Part shown: piece after piece, positions 44,828-57,100 of the stretch
Layout: each line of letters opens with the position of its first letter
How positions within the stretch are numbered: the first letter of the stretch is position 1
Assembly: GCA_002964805.2 (NCBI GenBank)
Contig: PUDQ02000001.1
Span: 9,138,001 to 9,202,000, forward strand
Length of the DNA: 64,000 bases
Direction of reading: 5' to 3'
From: Trametes villosa
Taxonomy: Eukaryota > Basidiomycota > Agaricomycetes > Polyporales > Polyporaceae
The notes under the pieces: generated by a model
Told to the model about the DNA's origin: nothing
The model's input: only the letters and a program-made list of their open reading frames with translations
Databases searched by the model: none
Position numbers and translations under genes: made by a program

Positions 44828-45482
44828 TTACTTCCCAGTTTGGATGACTTCCCAAATCAGGAAGGAGACTGGGACAGGGTCCGGTAAACACCGGCGAACC
44901 TTGAGGGTGTCGTCGTCGCCATACTGCACGACTCCAAATGCATTTCTGCTCTTGAACTCCATCGCAAAGACGACGCTCGACACGGTCGAATATTGGCTGT
45001 TCTCTGTTCCCCTCCTCGCCTCCGATCGCGCCTCATTTTCGCATGCACAACACTTCGCAATCTTCAAATACTGCCCGGCATCTTCGAAGGAGCACCCGCA
45101 TGTCCATCGATGAACGAGGGGTAGGAGGAAGAGAGGGCCCCAGGGGAACGACATGCAGGACGGGTTCGGGCAGATAAGGGGATGAAGGGGGTGAGAAAAC
45201 CAGAGCACATGTGAGTACCCTTCGCACAAACTTCGCGTCCGAGCGAGGTGTCGCCGCAAGGAGCTCCCACTCTTCTGGAGGCCACACAAAATACGATGGC
45301 TCATGCGACCAAAACGCAGCGTTTCGGAGGAGGAGAACGCGCGACGGTAGCGGGATGCTGATGGGGCATCGCCACCGGCGCCAAACATGCACAAACATAC
45401 CTGGCTGGGCGTTTACGGCTCTTCGAGACAAACGACGACGTTGTTCTGTCCTCCGCTCGTCTTCCACACCGCTCTCTGTCAT
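44828..45482 (-). CDS. Doubtful small hypothetical gene
   Basis: An open frame on the minus strand ends with TAA at 44828 and encodes a protein-like C-terminus (VFAMEFKSRNAFGVVQYGDD, then PVSFLIWEVIQTGK). A second frame starts at ATG 45482 (MTESGVEDERRTEQRRRLSR) and contains SYFVWPPEEWELLA. They could be exons of one gene joined through splice sites between 45050 and 45230, but I could not fix the joins. No family is recognised. It is divergent from the ATAD2-like gene across about 110 bp. Confidence 0.3.
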
Positions 45483-45592
45483 CTCGGACGGCCATCAGAA
45501 CTGCTGGGACGACTGGGTACCGCTCGACTGGGTGCTAGAAGACGAATGCTGTGGGAGTTGTGGCTGCACAACCTCCACCTCTTCCATCTTCC

Positions 45593-48500
45593 ATGAACCC
45601 TCCATACGTACCTCCGGGCACACAGTTCATCTTCCCGCCGAACTACAACTACGCCCCGCCCGCCCAGCCCCCTGCAGAGCCACCACAGCAGCCTTTCACT
45701 GCTGACCCCTACCCTCCCTACCAGCCCGATTTTCCCCAGGAACCCCTGCTCGGCAGATACACCGACATAGCTCCTGGCCCGCCACTGCATTCTCAACCTT
45801 ACAGCCTTCCCTCCCCCAGTCTGCGCATCAAGCTACCCGCAATGGTTGCGTCTACTCGTCACACCACCCGTAACCAGCCGAGCAGTCCCACTGCCTCCGG
45901 CTCCGAATACCACGAGAGCAACGCGTCCATGGAAGTGGAGGAGACACAACCGGCCCCGGAAGAAGACGAGCCGGAAGAGGTGTTCGGCGTATCCTCCCGC
46001 GGACGTCGCATCCAGAAGAAGTCGTACCGCGAGACACCCAGCGCCAGCGAAGACGATCCCATAGACGTCATCTCCCCCAAGGGCAAGGCGAAGCAGGTGG
46101 TCGTCGAGGACGAGGCCGAGGGCGAAGAGGAAGAGGAGGAGGAGCCCGTCGGTCGTTACGCGTTTCGCACCCGGGAACGCGGAAGATCGAACCGTGGCAT
46201 GGCTGGTTTCATCGTCAGTGACGAGGAGGATGGTGAAGCCAAGGTGGGCCGGTATCCGACTCGCAGCCGAAGCAAGAACGTCCCTACTAGCAATGGTCGC
46301 TCGAATGGCGGCGGGCGCACCACGCGGCGCTCTAATGGCCGATCCCAACCCCAAGCATCCGGGTCGCAGAAGAAGCGAGTATCGACGCGACGGACGCGTT
46401 CCAGTGCACCGAACGACGAGGACGAGGATGGCTACGTCGACGAGCCCTCCTCCGGGTCCGCCGATGGTGATGCGTCTATTGACGAGGCGCCTGCTACCTC
46501 CCCGGAGCCCGAGATCGACGCGGATGCCGATGGGGACGCGGATGGAGACGGAGAGCCCGAGGGCGACGGTAAGCCCTACTCGCTGCGACAGAGGGCGAAG
46601 ATCAACTATGCGATTCCACCACCGCTCGAGGAGATGCGAGCGCCTGCGCCCAAGCCTCGCCCAGCTCGGGGCCATCGGGGCCACGGCAGACCAAAACCTC
46701 CCGGGTGGAGTGCGACGGGCGCGGAGCTCAGCAGGTGGATGGGTGCAGCGGCGGGCGATGATTCAGTGCGTCCTTCCCCTCCCTACTCCTGGACACTATT
46801 GACGCCCACGGCAGGACTCTGACCATGCCACGCGAACTCCTCGAAAACCGTTTGGTGGCCTTGCTGGTGCAGGCGGCGGAGGTGCTTTCGCTGGTGCCGG
46901 AAACGCCGGTGGCTTCCTCCCCGGGGATCTTGCAGCAGCGGCAGGGACGCCGTCAAATCTGGGCAAGGTTGGAGATGCGGGTAGGCCCTTCTTCCCTTCC
47001 TTACACGCTGCCTCGACCTAACCCTCGTGTCAGCGCTTGCCGACGCGGATCCCCTTGGTGTCAACCAGAATGTTACATTCGATGAAGTCGGCGGATTGGA
47101 TGATCGTAAGCGGACTGTATACTCTTCATATTGTCAGCGCTAACAAGACTTTGATTCAAGACATCAACTCACTGAAGGAGATGACCCTCCTCCCCCTGTT
47201 ATACCCGGAAGTATTCCAACGATTCGACGTTACCCCGCCTCGCGGCGTTCTCTTCCACGGCCCTCCGGGAACTGGCAAAACCCTTGTCGCTCGCGCGCTT
47301 GCTGCCAGCTGCCGGTCGAATGGCAGAGGAATCTGTGAGTCGCCCTGTGCACCTCGATAAACCATATGGGCCTAACTCGCCGCGTAGCCTTCTTCATGCG
47401 CAAGGGTGCCGACTGTCTGTCCAAGTGGGTCGGCGAGGCGGAGCGCCAGCTGCGTCTACTCTTTGAGGAGGCGCGGAATCAGCAGCCAAGCATCATCTTC
47501 TTTGACGAGATCGACGGTCTTGCGCCCGTCCGGTCATCCAAGCAGGATCAGATCCATGCGTCGATCGTGTCGACGCTGCTCGCGCTCATGGACGGCATGG
47601 ACGGACGCGGACAGGTCATCGTGATCGGCGCTACCAACCGGCCGGACGCGATCGACCCCGCCCTCCGGCGGCCTGGGCGGTTCGACAGGGAGTTTTACTT
47701 CCCGCTGCCTGGTCTCGAGGCGAGGGAGCGCATCCTGAGTATCATGACGAAGAAGTGGGCGGGTTGGGAGGGCGAGAAGGGCGCGGAGAACGTCAAGGGC
47801 CTGGCGAAGCTCACGAAGGGGTACGGTGGTGCCGATTTACGCGTAAGCATGCCCCGCTACAGTGCTCTCCTCGTCGTATGTGCTGAGCTCGGTGGACGTA
47901 CAGGCCCTTTGTACGGAGGCTGCTCTGAACGCTGTCCAGCGTCGCTACCCACAGATCTACAAGTCGAACGATCGCCTGATGCTCCAACCCGAGACGATAT
48001 CGGCAGAGCTTCGAGATTTCATGATCTCGATCAAGAGTGCGTTACTGTGGATCGTGTTCCGTGCCTTCCTTGATGGGCGCTTACCTCCTGCACCACAGAG
48101 CTCGTACCATCATCTGCCCGTTCAGTATCATCCGCTGCCTCCCCGCTGCCAACACAGCTGGTGCCGCTACTGCAGGAGCCGCTGGACAGGATCAAGGAGG
48201 TCATCAACAAGGTCCTGCCAGTGAGCAAGAAGCGCACCGCGCTCGAGGAAGCGGAGTGGGAGGATGAGGGTTCGGAGAACGCCCTGGAGCGCGAGATCAT
48301 GCTGCAGTGTAAGCATCTCCTTTTCTGTAAACTGATTCCGACTAAGTTGCTTGTAAAGCGATGGAGACCTTGCGCATATACCGACCAAGAGTCGTATTGC
48401 ACGGGCCTGTAGGGATGGGGCAAGGCTATGTCGCCGCCGGGGCTCTCCACCATCTGGAGGGATATCACATCCAGAGCCTCGACCTAGGCTCCCTGATGAG

Positions 48501-50590
48501 CGATTCGGCCAGGGTACGTTGGCATTGGCTTTGTCGGAACCATGTATCTGATGGGACGCCTATAGACCCCAGAAGCCGCGATCGTCCAGCTCTTCGTGGA
48601 AGCGAAACGCCATCAGCCTTCGGTGCTCTACATACCCTCGCTCATCGGCTGGTGCGCAGCAGTCACGGAAACGGCGCGGACAACCGTGCGCGCGATGCTC
48701 GACTCGCTCTCGCCGACCGACCCCATCCTCCTCCTCGCCGTCGTCGACGGGCCATTCACCCAGCTCCCCAAAGATGTCCGGCAGTGGTTTGGACCTACGC
48801 GCGAGAACCGCGTCGCGCTGACGGGCCCGACGGCTTCGCAGAGGGAGACGTTTTTCGAGGGCCTCATGAGCGACGTTCGCCGACCTCCGAGCCAGTTCCC
48901 CGATGGCATGAAGCGCAAGAAGCGCGTGCTCGAGGAGCTCGCTGTGGCTCCTCCGCTCGAGCCCCGCCAGCCTACGGCTGCTGAGCTAGCTGTACAGGAG
49001 GAGAGCGATCAGCGCGTGATCACGCTGCTCAAGTATCGCCTGGGACCTATCCTCTCCGAGCTCAAGAGGAAGTTTAAGCGGTTCACCAAGCGCGCGATGG
49101 TAGGCTGCCAACCCTCCCATGCATTGACTTGGCTGACCGTTGTGATGTAGGAGGAGTACAACTATGACTTCGACGCGCCTCCCCCACAAGTCGAGATCGT
49201 GTCATCGACAGTCGAGGTCCACACCGCAGCCAACGGCATGACTGAAGTCGTGAACGAAACCCGCACGCAACAGATCGTTGAGCAGCCCATCGACAACCAG
49301 GCCCAGCAGCAGATCGCCTTCCCCCCCGAACCGCCCCTATTCGACATGGACCTCGAGCGCATGAACGTCGAGCTGTACAAGAGTCGGTACCTCACGCCCG
49401 AGGACTTCCTCGACGACATCCGCAAGATCGTGCACAACGCGAACGTGCGCATCAACGAGGACCCCGAGCGGCTCTTCCGCGCGCAGGCGATGCTCACCGC
49501 GGCGGAGGTCAGCATCCAGGACTTCGACCCGCAGTTCCGGATGGAGTGCCAGCGCATGGCCGTCCGCGAGCGGCGCCGGCGTGAGGAGTATCGGCGCAGC
49601 AGGGAGAAGGACAAGGCGGAGCTCGTCCCGAACGGCCAGACGTATGCCCCGGGCACGCGGCGCAGTGCGCGCCATAATGGTCAGGCGCCGGATGTGCAGG
49701 CCACGGACGACCCCACGCAGCTGGAGAGACAGGAGCGGCGGTTGAAGCGACAGCGGTCGAACGAGGCAGCTGCGACGCCCTCGGGTGACGAGAACGGTAG
49801 CGAGCGCGCGGCGAAGAAGTCGCGTACCGATGGCGAGGAGGGCGAGGAACCTGCGAGCGCCACGGCCGGGCCCCAGTCGCCTACCACCAACGGTCGCTCA
49901 ATGAGCGTGCGGTTCGCGGACGAGGTTGGGCCGCCGACTTCGTCGCCCCAGGCAGACGGTTTGGCTCCGATAGCAGAGGATCCTTCGGAAGAAGAACCCC
50001 GTAGGAGTGGTGGTTTCGACCCTGCCCTCTTGAACCCGCTGCCGTCGCCCACGGACCTTCGCGCAGATGGTCCCATCGATCCCCCCGACAACCCCTTCAC
50101 ACCTTCAAGAGCGAAGACATCCGAGCCTCCCATCTCCCCCGGCCAATCTGCACCCCCTCTCGCTGCTCTTCCCTCGAACGCGGGGGTCATCCTCGACGGT
50201 GGTGACCTCGATCTTCCCATGGATACCTCGCTGACGGATCAAGCGCCCACGGAGGCGCCCGTACCTACGGACCCGAGCGAAGCGCCAGAGCAGCAGGTCG
50301 AACCGCCCGTTCAGCCCGAGCAGCCCATGGAGGTCGAGCGGAGCCCGACGCCCCTCCCCGAGTTCCAGCTAAACGAAGACCTCTTCGTCGAACTCAAGGC
50401 ATACCTGCGCGACGCCACCAGCTCGCTCAACGTCGAGCAGCTCGAGCAGCTCCGCGCGACGTGCCTCGGCCTCGTCTGGCGGCATCGCTCCGAGTGGGAC
50501 AGGACCGGTCTGTTGAACGAGCTGAAGACGACGGCACGCGAGTTCGTCGAGGAGGTCACCCTGGACGAGATGGACGCGAGCTCGCCGTGA
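45593..50590 (+). CDS. ATAD2/Yta7/Abo1-type AAA ATPase with bromodomain
   Basis: The start is ATG 45593 (MNPPYVPPGTQFIFPPNYNY) and the stop is TGA 50590. Order: acidic/basic disordered N-terminus of about 400 residues with an AT-hook-like GHRGHGRPKPPG; NVTFDEVGGLDDHINSLKEM; AAA1 with Walker A GPPGTGKT, Walker B IIFFDEID and sensor GATNRPDAIDPALRRPGRFD; GYGGADLRALCTEAALNA; degenerate AAA2 (GPVGMGQGYVAAGAL in place of Walker A, VLYIPSL for Walker B); a bromodomain-like region (LKRKFKRFTKRAMEEYNYDF, ERMNVELYKSRYLTPEDFLDD); and a long acidic tail ending in a helical domain (LEQLRATCLGLVWRHRSEWD). Family members are hexameric nuclear ATPases that remodel or evict histone H3-H4 and influence transcription and nucleosome density. 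An inactive AAA2 is a family trait. Confidence 0.92.
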
Positions 50591-50815
50591 GGTCCGTGTC
50601 GACTGGGCTGTGATATGTGGGACCGGGACGTTTGTAGATTATCATTTTGTTATAGTACGCGGTGCTCATGTATTGCCAGTGTCTTTATATATCTCTATTG
50701 CTTTTGCGGGTACCTCACCATACATCGATTGCTTCCTGCTCATTTTATCCTGTCTATATTCCGCCGAGGTAGCTATATCGTACAGCAATCATATCGCATT
50801 CGTCAAGCACATATC
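50591..50815. other. 3' intergenic between convergent ATAD2-like and GH85 genes
   Basis: About 225 bp, T-rich on the plus strand, as expected for 3' UTR and polyadenylation signals of two convergent genes. Confidence 0.4.
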
Positions 50816-53800
50816 TCAAGCCTTTCGCACGTCAAGGAAGACGCAATCCTCCCATCCCAGAACCCGCCCCCTGTCAGTGACTCCCTGCACGTAGAACCTA
50901 ATCGCCTTCGCCCCCGAAACCTCCGCCGGAAGAGACGCACCATCGACGTAGAACCGGTTCGCCCGCCCATCCAACCCGGTGGTCCCAATGAAAGTCGCCT
51001 GCTCCGGTGACAAGCCCACACCCTCCCCAGAATGTGCCTGCACGTACACGTTGAAGTAGAGGAACCCGGGCACAGCGTCGTCAATAATCCAACACGGCCG
51101 CGGGTCTTCGGGCGAGGTCAGGGCGATAGGGCGCACAGGGCCCAGCGACATCCCCACACCCCACGTAAGGACGCCCGTAAACGGGCTGGCGGGCACGGCG
51201 GGAGCGAGGTCCGCCCAGACGACCTTGGGCTCGGCGGGGATGTGGTCGGCGGAGGGCGGGTTGGCGTGGACGCTGAGTGCGCCGACGGTGACGGAGAACT
51301 CGGCGGCCTCGGAGGGGTCCTCGCTGGCGAACCCGATGACGAGCCCGGCGGCGCTGAGGACGTCGGTCGCGCGCTGGACGGGGAGCTTGAAGTCCACCGC
51401 CACCTCGAACCAGCCCTCGGGAAGTGGCGCTGCGGATGTGGGCGCCGGGACGATGTCGAACTCCGTGTCGAGGCCCGGGACCAGCGTCTTGATGGATGCG
51501 CCGGCGTCGAGCTCGACCGACCCTGTCGTCTTCAGGATCACGGACATGCGGTAGGACTTTCCGGGAGTGATGGAGAGGGATTGAATGGGCAGCCACACGC
51601 AGCGGAAGAACGCGTCTTCGGCGTCCGAACCGGGGACGGAGACGGATACCACGAGCGAGCTGCCTCCTAGCCAAGCGTCGTCCATGGACAGCTCCGACGT
51701 CGCCTCTGGAAGCGCCTCATCGCGCTCCCCGTTCTCCCAAGCGAGCGCAGGTCTCGGGAACACCAGATCGCCGATCGAGGTCGTCTTGTCGAGGTCCGTC
51801 CACCCATGCACAGTGTGCAACACCCTCACCCCTCTGACAAACCATGACCAGCCCACCCCAGGAGAGAACGAGGTGAAGAACGGGAGGTCAGCCGGGTTGG
51901 GCGGCGGCTGGCGCGGGAAGAACTCTGCGATCGGCACGAACGGCCCATGCTCGCACTGCGGCTCGCCCTCGCGCGGGGTCCAGTCCGGCACTGCGACGGG
52001 CTCGCCCTTCTTCGCGGGCCCGAGCCAGAGCTTGCGCTCGTATTCCCACCATGTCTTCCACGACCAGCCGGGCTTGTCCTGCTCGCTTTCCCACGTCCAC
52101 GCGTGCCCGAAGAGCGCGACGCTGAGGCCGAGGGAACTGGGGTCGATGTGGGAGAGCGCCTTGTAGAGGCCGAAGCCTCCGCCGCCGTGCGAGCCGCGGC
52201 CCCATACGTCGACGCCGATGTAGAGGTCCTGGAGCTCTTTGGGGCGGGAGTACGAAGACTGGTCGAGACTGAGGAGGTACTGCGCTGTCGCGTTGGGGTA
52301 ATGTGAGCGCCACTAGACTGGTACGTCAGCTTGCGTGCCCTGAGATTACGACTATCCTGGGCGCACCGTATAGTTGGAGAAGAACCCGGTAGAGGGTACG
52401 AAGAACGGGAGGTTGACGCTGTTCAGCCGATCCTGCCACGCAAGCTGGCCGTCTACAATGACGCTGTCGTACCTACAGAGCTTCGTCAGCCGTCGAAACG
52501 GGGATGAAACGAGGTTCCGTAGCTGAACTGACCAGATCACATGCGCATGCTGCCCAACCGCACGCTTCAGCTCTCGCTCGAGGAGTGCGATCCACAGGGT
52601 GAGCGCGCGCGTCTGTTCAACGCCTCCTCGGAGCGCCGTCTCGATGTTCAGGAGGTACCCATCGAATCCGCGTTGGTGCGCCAGCTCCGCGAGTACTCGT
52701 GCGTAGTGCGACGAGACCGGGAGCGTCGTGTTTGGGTTGGACTTTGCCGGCCCGGTGAGCGACTTGGGTAAGGGACCGACGAGCAGCCGCAAACAGTCCG
52801 CCTCGGACTCTGCATGCTCGAATATTCTGCAAGGCCGTGTCAGCGCTCCTCCCATGATAGTCGGGAAGGCCCCCAGAGTGACCCTGCGAGAATCTAAGAT
52901 GTTGGACGTCAAACGGCTCTATGAGCTCTTGTATAGTGTTTATATAGCCCTTGGTAGCACCAGGCATGTTTTGCCGATCCGAAGGCAGCACTTATGGGTG
53001 CTAACAGGGGTGGTCAGAGGTCCGATTCTACGCCGTCCTCCATGGCAGATTTCAGTGCACATAAGGCACCTCATCTGTACAGAACATCAACGAGAACAGC
53101 CAAACGTCGCTCACGAGGGCTGTCGGCGTTGCACCATTCTTCATGGCGTTACGACTTATGTTTTCCCACATAGCTATATGCTATGTGCTATACGCCGTGT
53201 CAGAATTTGCACAGGATCACACTGGACTGGCATTCGATGGAGCTACAAGCTTCGGAGGTCGCAGAGTGCCCCAGACTTTCGTATTCGCAGGCGGTGTGTT
53301 CAGAGTATGGCTCGATTCTGAGGCGATTCAAAATTCAGAATATCTGCTGAATCTTTGCTCGAATCGAGGCAGAATCGAGCACTCTGACCACCCCTAGTAT
53401 TCAATTGCACGGAAGCCTTAGCATTGCAAGAGACTTACATCGTCCCGAGCATCTTCACGCCATGACGATGCGCAGCTGTTGACCATCCTGACGGAGGAAT
53501 GGTTATCCTATGGTGCGCGAAGCTAGATTCGGACTGATCAGAAGCGGGGCGTGCATGGCACAGTGTGTAGCTCACTATATGAATGTATCGCATTGACTCC
53601 AGAAATTGAAGGTGTACGCCGGAGCGGTTGGCGATTCGGTGTAGCCACCCTAGATCGAACAAGTGAGCCTGCTAGGTCACTCACGCGTTTACTTCCAGAA
53701 ATACCTTGTAGTCGTGGCAAACCTAACGGCTCTGGTTGGTGAATGTTGAGCCATTGGATAGCGAATCGGGACGTACGAGTAGCTTGCCTGCAGCACCAGT

Positions 53801-53959
53801 GTCATTAACACCTTCGGTGGTCTTGCGCGCGGTGTAAGGAAGTACACCATGAAGCTTTTTCTGAGGTTTCCCAGTCCATTGATCAAGATCAGACAACGAT
53901 TTGAAGTACGGAGCTTCCTCCAGGACCAAGGACGAGTGATTGATTCCTCGGATAGGCAT
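50816..53959 (-). CDS. Endo-beta-N-acetylglucosaminidase, GH85 (cytosolic ENGase type)
   Basis: The start is ATG 53959 (MPIRGINHSSLVLEEAPYFK) and the stop is TGA 50816 (VFLDVRKA). Exons assemble as YFKSLSDLDQWTGKPQKKLH, GKLLVCHDYK, GGYTESPTAPAYTFNFWSQC, FAHHRITIPPSGWSTAAHRH, LGTIIFEHAESEADCLRLL, the active-site segment GFDGYLLNIE (Asn-x-Glu pair), YDSVIVDGQLAWQDRLN, and YIGVDVWGRGSHGGGGFGLY. Two beta-sandwich domains follow. There is no signal peptide, in keeping with cytosolic ENGases, which cut between the two core GlcNAc residues of N-glycans released from misfolded glycoproteins. An intron of 611 bp (52828-53438) carries a TIR-bounded insertion; the other introns are about 45-65 bp. It is convergent with the ATAD2-like gene. 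Confidence 0.9.
53005..53396. mobile_element. MITE-like element with terminal inverted repeats inside a GH85 intron
   Basis: AGGGGTGGTCAGAG at 53006-53019 is the exact reverse complement of CTCTGACCACCCCT at 53382-53395. Similarity continues inward (GTCCGATTCTACG against GCTCGATTCTGCC), giving imperfect TIRs of about 27 bp. The element is about 390 bp, AT-richer than flanking exons, and has repeated CGATTC/GAATCG words near its right end. It contains no coding capacity. The flanks allow a TA target duplication (TA before the left end, TA after AG at the right), but no longer duplication is clear. It is probably a non-autonomous DNA transposon; the superfamily is undetermined. Confidence 0.7.
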
Positions 53960-54165
53960 TTTGCTTCATGTAAGTAGGTGGTGGTCGGTCGTAAACATGC
54001 TGCAGAATCATCATACATCGAAAGCGGTGAAGCGGTTGGACGCGCGCAAACAAAGTTCCGGGCCGGCGACAGTGAGCGCTACGAAAGGACGGCGTATACG
54101 ACGAAGTGCGGAGATATGTGAACAGCAGACAAAGCAATGCTACGGAAAATCTGAGCGACAAGCGA
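53960..54165. other. Intergenic, 5' of GH85 and 3' of RNA14
   Basis: About 200 bp between two same-strand genes: the RNA14 3' end and the GH85 promoter. No gene seen. Confidence 0.4.
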
Positions 54166-57100
54166 CTACCAACGACCTCTACGCCCGCTACCAGGGCCTT
54201 GGTACGGTCCGTAGTCCGGCGGCGGTCGGCCTCCTACTAAGAAACATTAGCTTCGTACGAGCGTCAAAGGACAAGTGCTGACCTGGACGGGACGCTGAAG
54301 GAGGCGTACGGGCTCGAGCTGTGGAGGATGCCGGGATAACAGCGTTGCGGAATACTTGCATCAGGTCATCAGTCCGGAACACAGGCCCTGGTAGCAACCC
54401 GCGTCAGTAAACAGTGTGTCAACGGAGCCAAACGAGGTACTCACCATCGAACGAGTTCGCGGTCGGCAGGGTACCAACGAACCACGAAAGCACGCTGGGA
54501 ATGACGACGCCCTTGTCCTCCTCTTTCTCTTCAGCCTTGAACGACCTCCGGGGCGGAGCGTCGCGCTCGCGGTCTCGCTCCCAAGCGGGGGAGCCATGGC
54601 GCCGGCCGCGCGGCCCGTCCCGCCCCTCTCTCCAGTCGCGATCACGCTCTCTCACCGGACTCGCAGGGCGCGGCCGCTTGGACGGGTAGTCAGATCGGCT
54701 TTCATCACGCCTGCGGTGTTCGGGCGACGCGCCCCTCTTCGAGCTGCTGGACACAGCGAGCTGCGTGTCCTTGGCCTGCGGCGCAGAGAGGGACTGCAGC
54801 GTTTCGGTGCGCCCGAGGTTCCCGCTGCCGCTCCCACGCGAGCTTTGCCGTCCGAGCACGAAGCCCAAGTCACGCACTGCGATCGCGTCGATGTTCAGGT
54901 ACTTGTGGCGCTCTGCAAACCTCTTGATCGGCGGGTCTGCGTGCGGGATTGATCAGCGGCGGTACCGTTTCAGAGAACGGACGACATCGTACCGTTAGGG
55001 TAGACCTCCGCCATGCGCTTCTCCAGCTTGTGTGCTGCTGCAAGGTCACCGTACTGATACTCATAGCGCGCCCAGCGGTCCCACAGGGGGCGCGCTTTGT
55101 CGGCAGCGAAGCTGCCAATCACACGTTCGAACAGGGCCCGAGCATCTGCGTTGCGCGAGCATTGTGAGGAGGGTACCTAGACCTTTCATGAGACACTCAC
55201 TGTTCTCGTCGTTGATCGAGATCAAGAATCCCAGGTAGCGCAGGACGAAGTCAACCTCTTCGCCGAACGTCTCCATACCCTTTTCGAAGATACGGCTTGC
55301 GACTTGCACGTCCTTGTTCCCGCAGTGGTACTCCATCAAAGCTGCACGAGTGGCTAATTAGCCAGAGACGTCGAGGAAGGCTTCGATCAACTCACCGGCA
55401 GCTTCGTAGACCTCCCAGGGCGTCCAGCGGTCCCTGCGAGCCTTACCGAAGATGTTCCTCGCCGACTTGAGGCCTTCAGCTCGACGACCGAAGCGCATAT
55501 ACATGATGTACACGATCCCGTAGTCAGTGCGCTTGTCTACCAGTTCCTTTGCCTTCGGCGGCCTGTCGTCAGACGCTGTCGAGGCAAAAGAGGAGTTCTG
55601 GGACGAAGGTTGCGACTGCGACAAGCTGGGGGTGATGTCCATGGCGTTGGGGTCAGACTTCACTGCGTTTTGCGAGCCGTTAGACGAGTTGTTAGCGTTG
55701 ACCCGCTCCTCGGTCGCCTCGAGGTCCTTGCGGAGAACCTCGGTGAACTTTTCGTAGACGGCGTGCACTTCCGTGAAGTTGCTCTGGAGCTCGAGCGCCT
55801 CGGCGTAGGCGAAGTTGAGAACGAAGCTGAGTGACGAGATGAGCGCCGGCGGGAACGGAGCGCTATGGGATATCAAGCTTACCTAGAGGGGTTCGCCTCG
55901 ATGCCAGACTTCAACAGCGCATTCGCCTCTTCTGTCTTACCGATGCTGTTCGTCCAGGCGTACGCCATGTACCTGCGGGCATACGCGTCAGAACGCAGCG
56001 CATATAGCCGCGCATACATGCTATGGTGACGCACCAGATCTCAGAGTAGTAGCGCATGCGCACGACCGCCTTGCGGTACACACTCTGTATGCGCTGGAAG
56101 AGCGTCGTCGCGCGGTCCTTCTCCTCGATCTCAAGCGGATTGCCTTCCTCCCACTTCAGGTACAGCCGCCAGCGCTGGACTAGCGCTTTATCGCCCTGGT
56201 TGAACGACGGAGGACGGGGCAGCCAGATCGACGGGCGGTTCCCGCGGGAAGGTGGGCCTGGCGGGAATAGGACGGTGAGGTGCTCCTGCAGCTGATTGAG
56301 GACGGTCCGCGCTTGCATGTGCGCCTCTTGCAGGTCGGAAATGAACTTCTTGGCCTGTGGCGTGCTCGCTGTTAGCGGCGGCGCGGTGGAGGGTTACTCC
56401 AGAAACGTACCGTGATCCTGTTGAGGCCGTTCTCGAACTCCTGGTACTCCTCCCACAACTTCTTCACGTTCTCCATAGGGATCTGTACCGCATGCTGGTA
56501 CGCTTTCCTGACTGCATCCATTTTCTGCTGCTCTTCCCAGGTCGTGTTCGTCTGCGATCAATCGTTAGCGCGGGCTCGGATGGCTACTACGGTTGGAGGG
56601 GAAGAATTCGCGCAAATGGGTTGCACAACATTTTCGACCTCACGTCGACGCACACGGTACTGGGAGAGTGAAACGTGGTGACGATTGAGAAAGCTACAAG
56701 ATCTACAGCATTTCTAACGATATTACTGAGGATGCCACGAAGGAAACAAGATCAGGAAAGCGCTGAGGATTTGTTTGCGCTATCATTCATATGGCGGCCA
56801 ACCGGCGAGCTACGTTGGCATCTACGCCGATGCAATATACGTATGCTGGGATGATGCACGGAGCTTGGATCACAATGCACATACAAATTCATGCGCAGGT
56901 TGATCACTCGCCGTACAACGCGATCGTGTGCTGAGCAATACACGGTCGTGAAGCTCGGCGGTGCACGAACTCAAGAGGCTTGAGTTGGTGCATCTACAGA
57001 GCGTCATACGATCCGCACACAGCTCTATCACGTTGCCCAGCAGCGAAACACAGCACGGCAAACATCACAAAATTCCAGGATCCCTAGATGAAGGCATGGT

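Noticed and set aside
45833..46684. 283-codon minus-strand frame inside the ATAD2-like gene
   Set aside because: Shadow of the plus-strand N-terminal exon, whose frame continues into the AAA domain.
56800..56960. GATGATG and CTGA words suggesting a C/D snoRNA in the RNA14 intron
   Set aside because: They are on the strand opposite to the host transcript, the C box is imperfect and no terminal stem is present.
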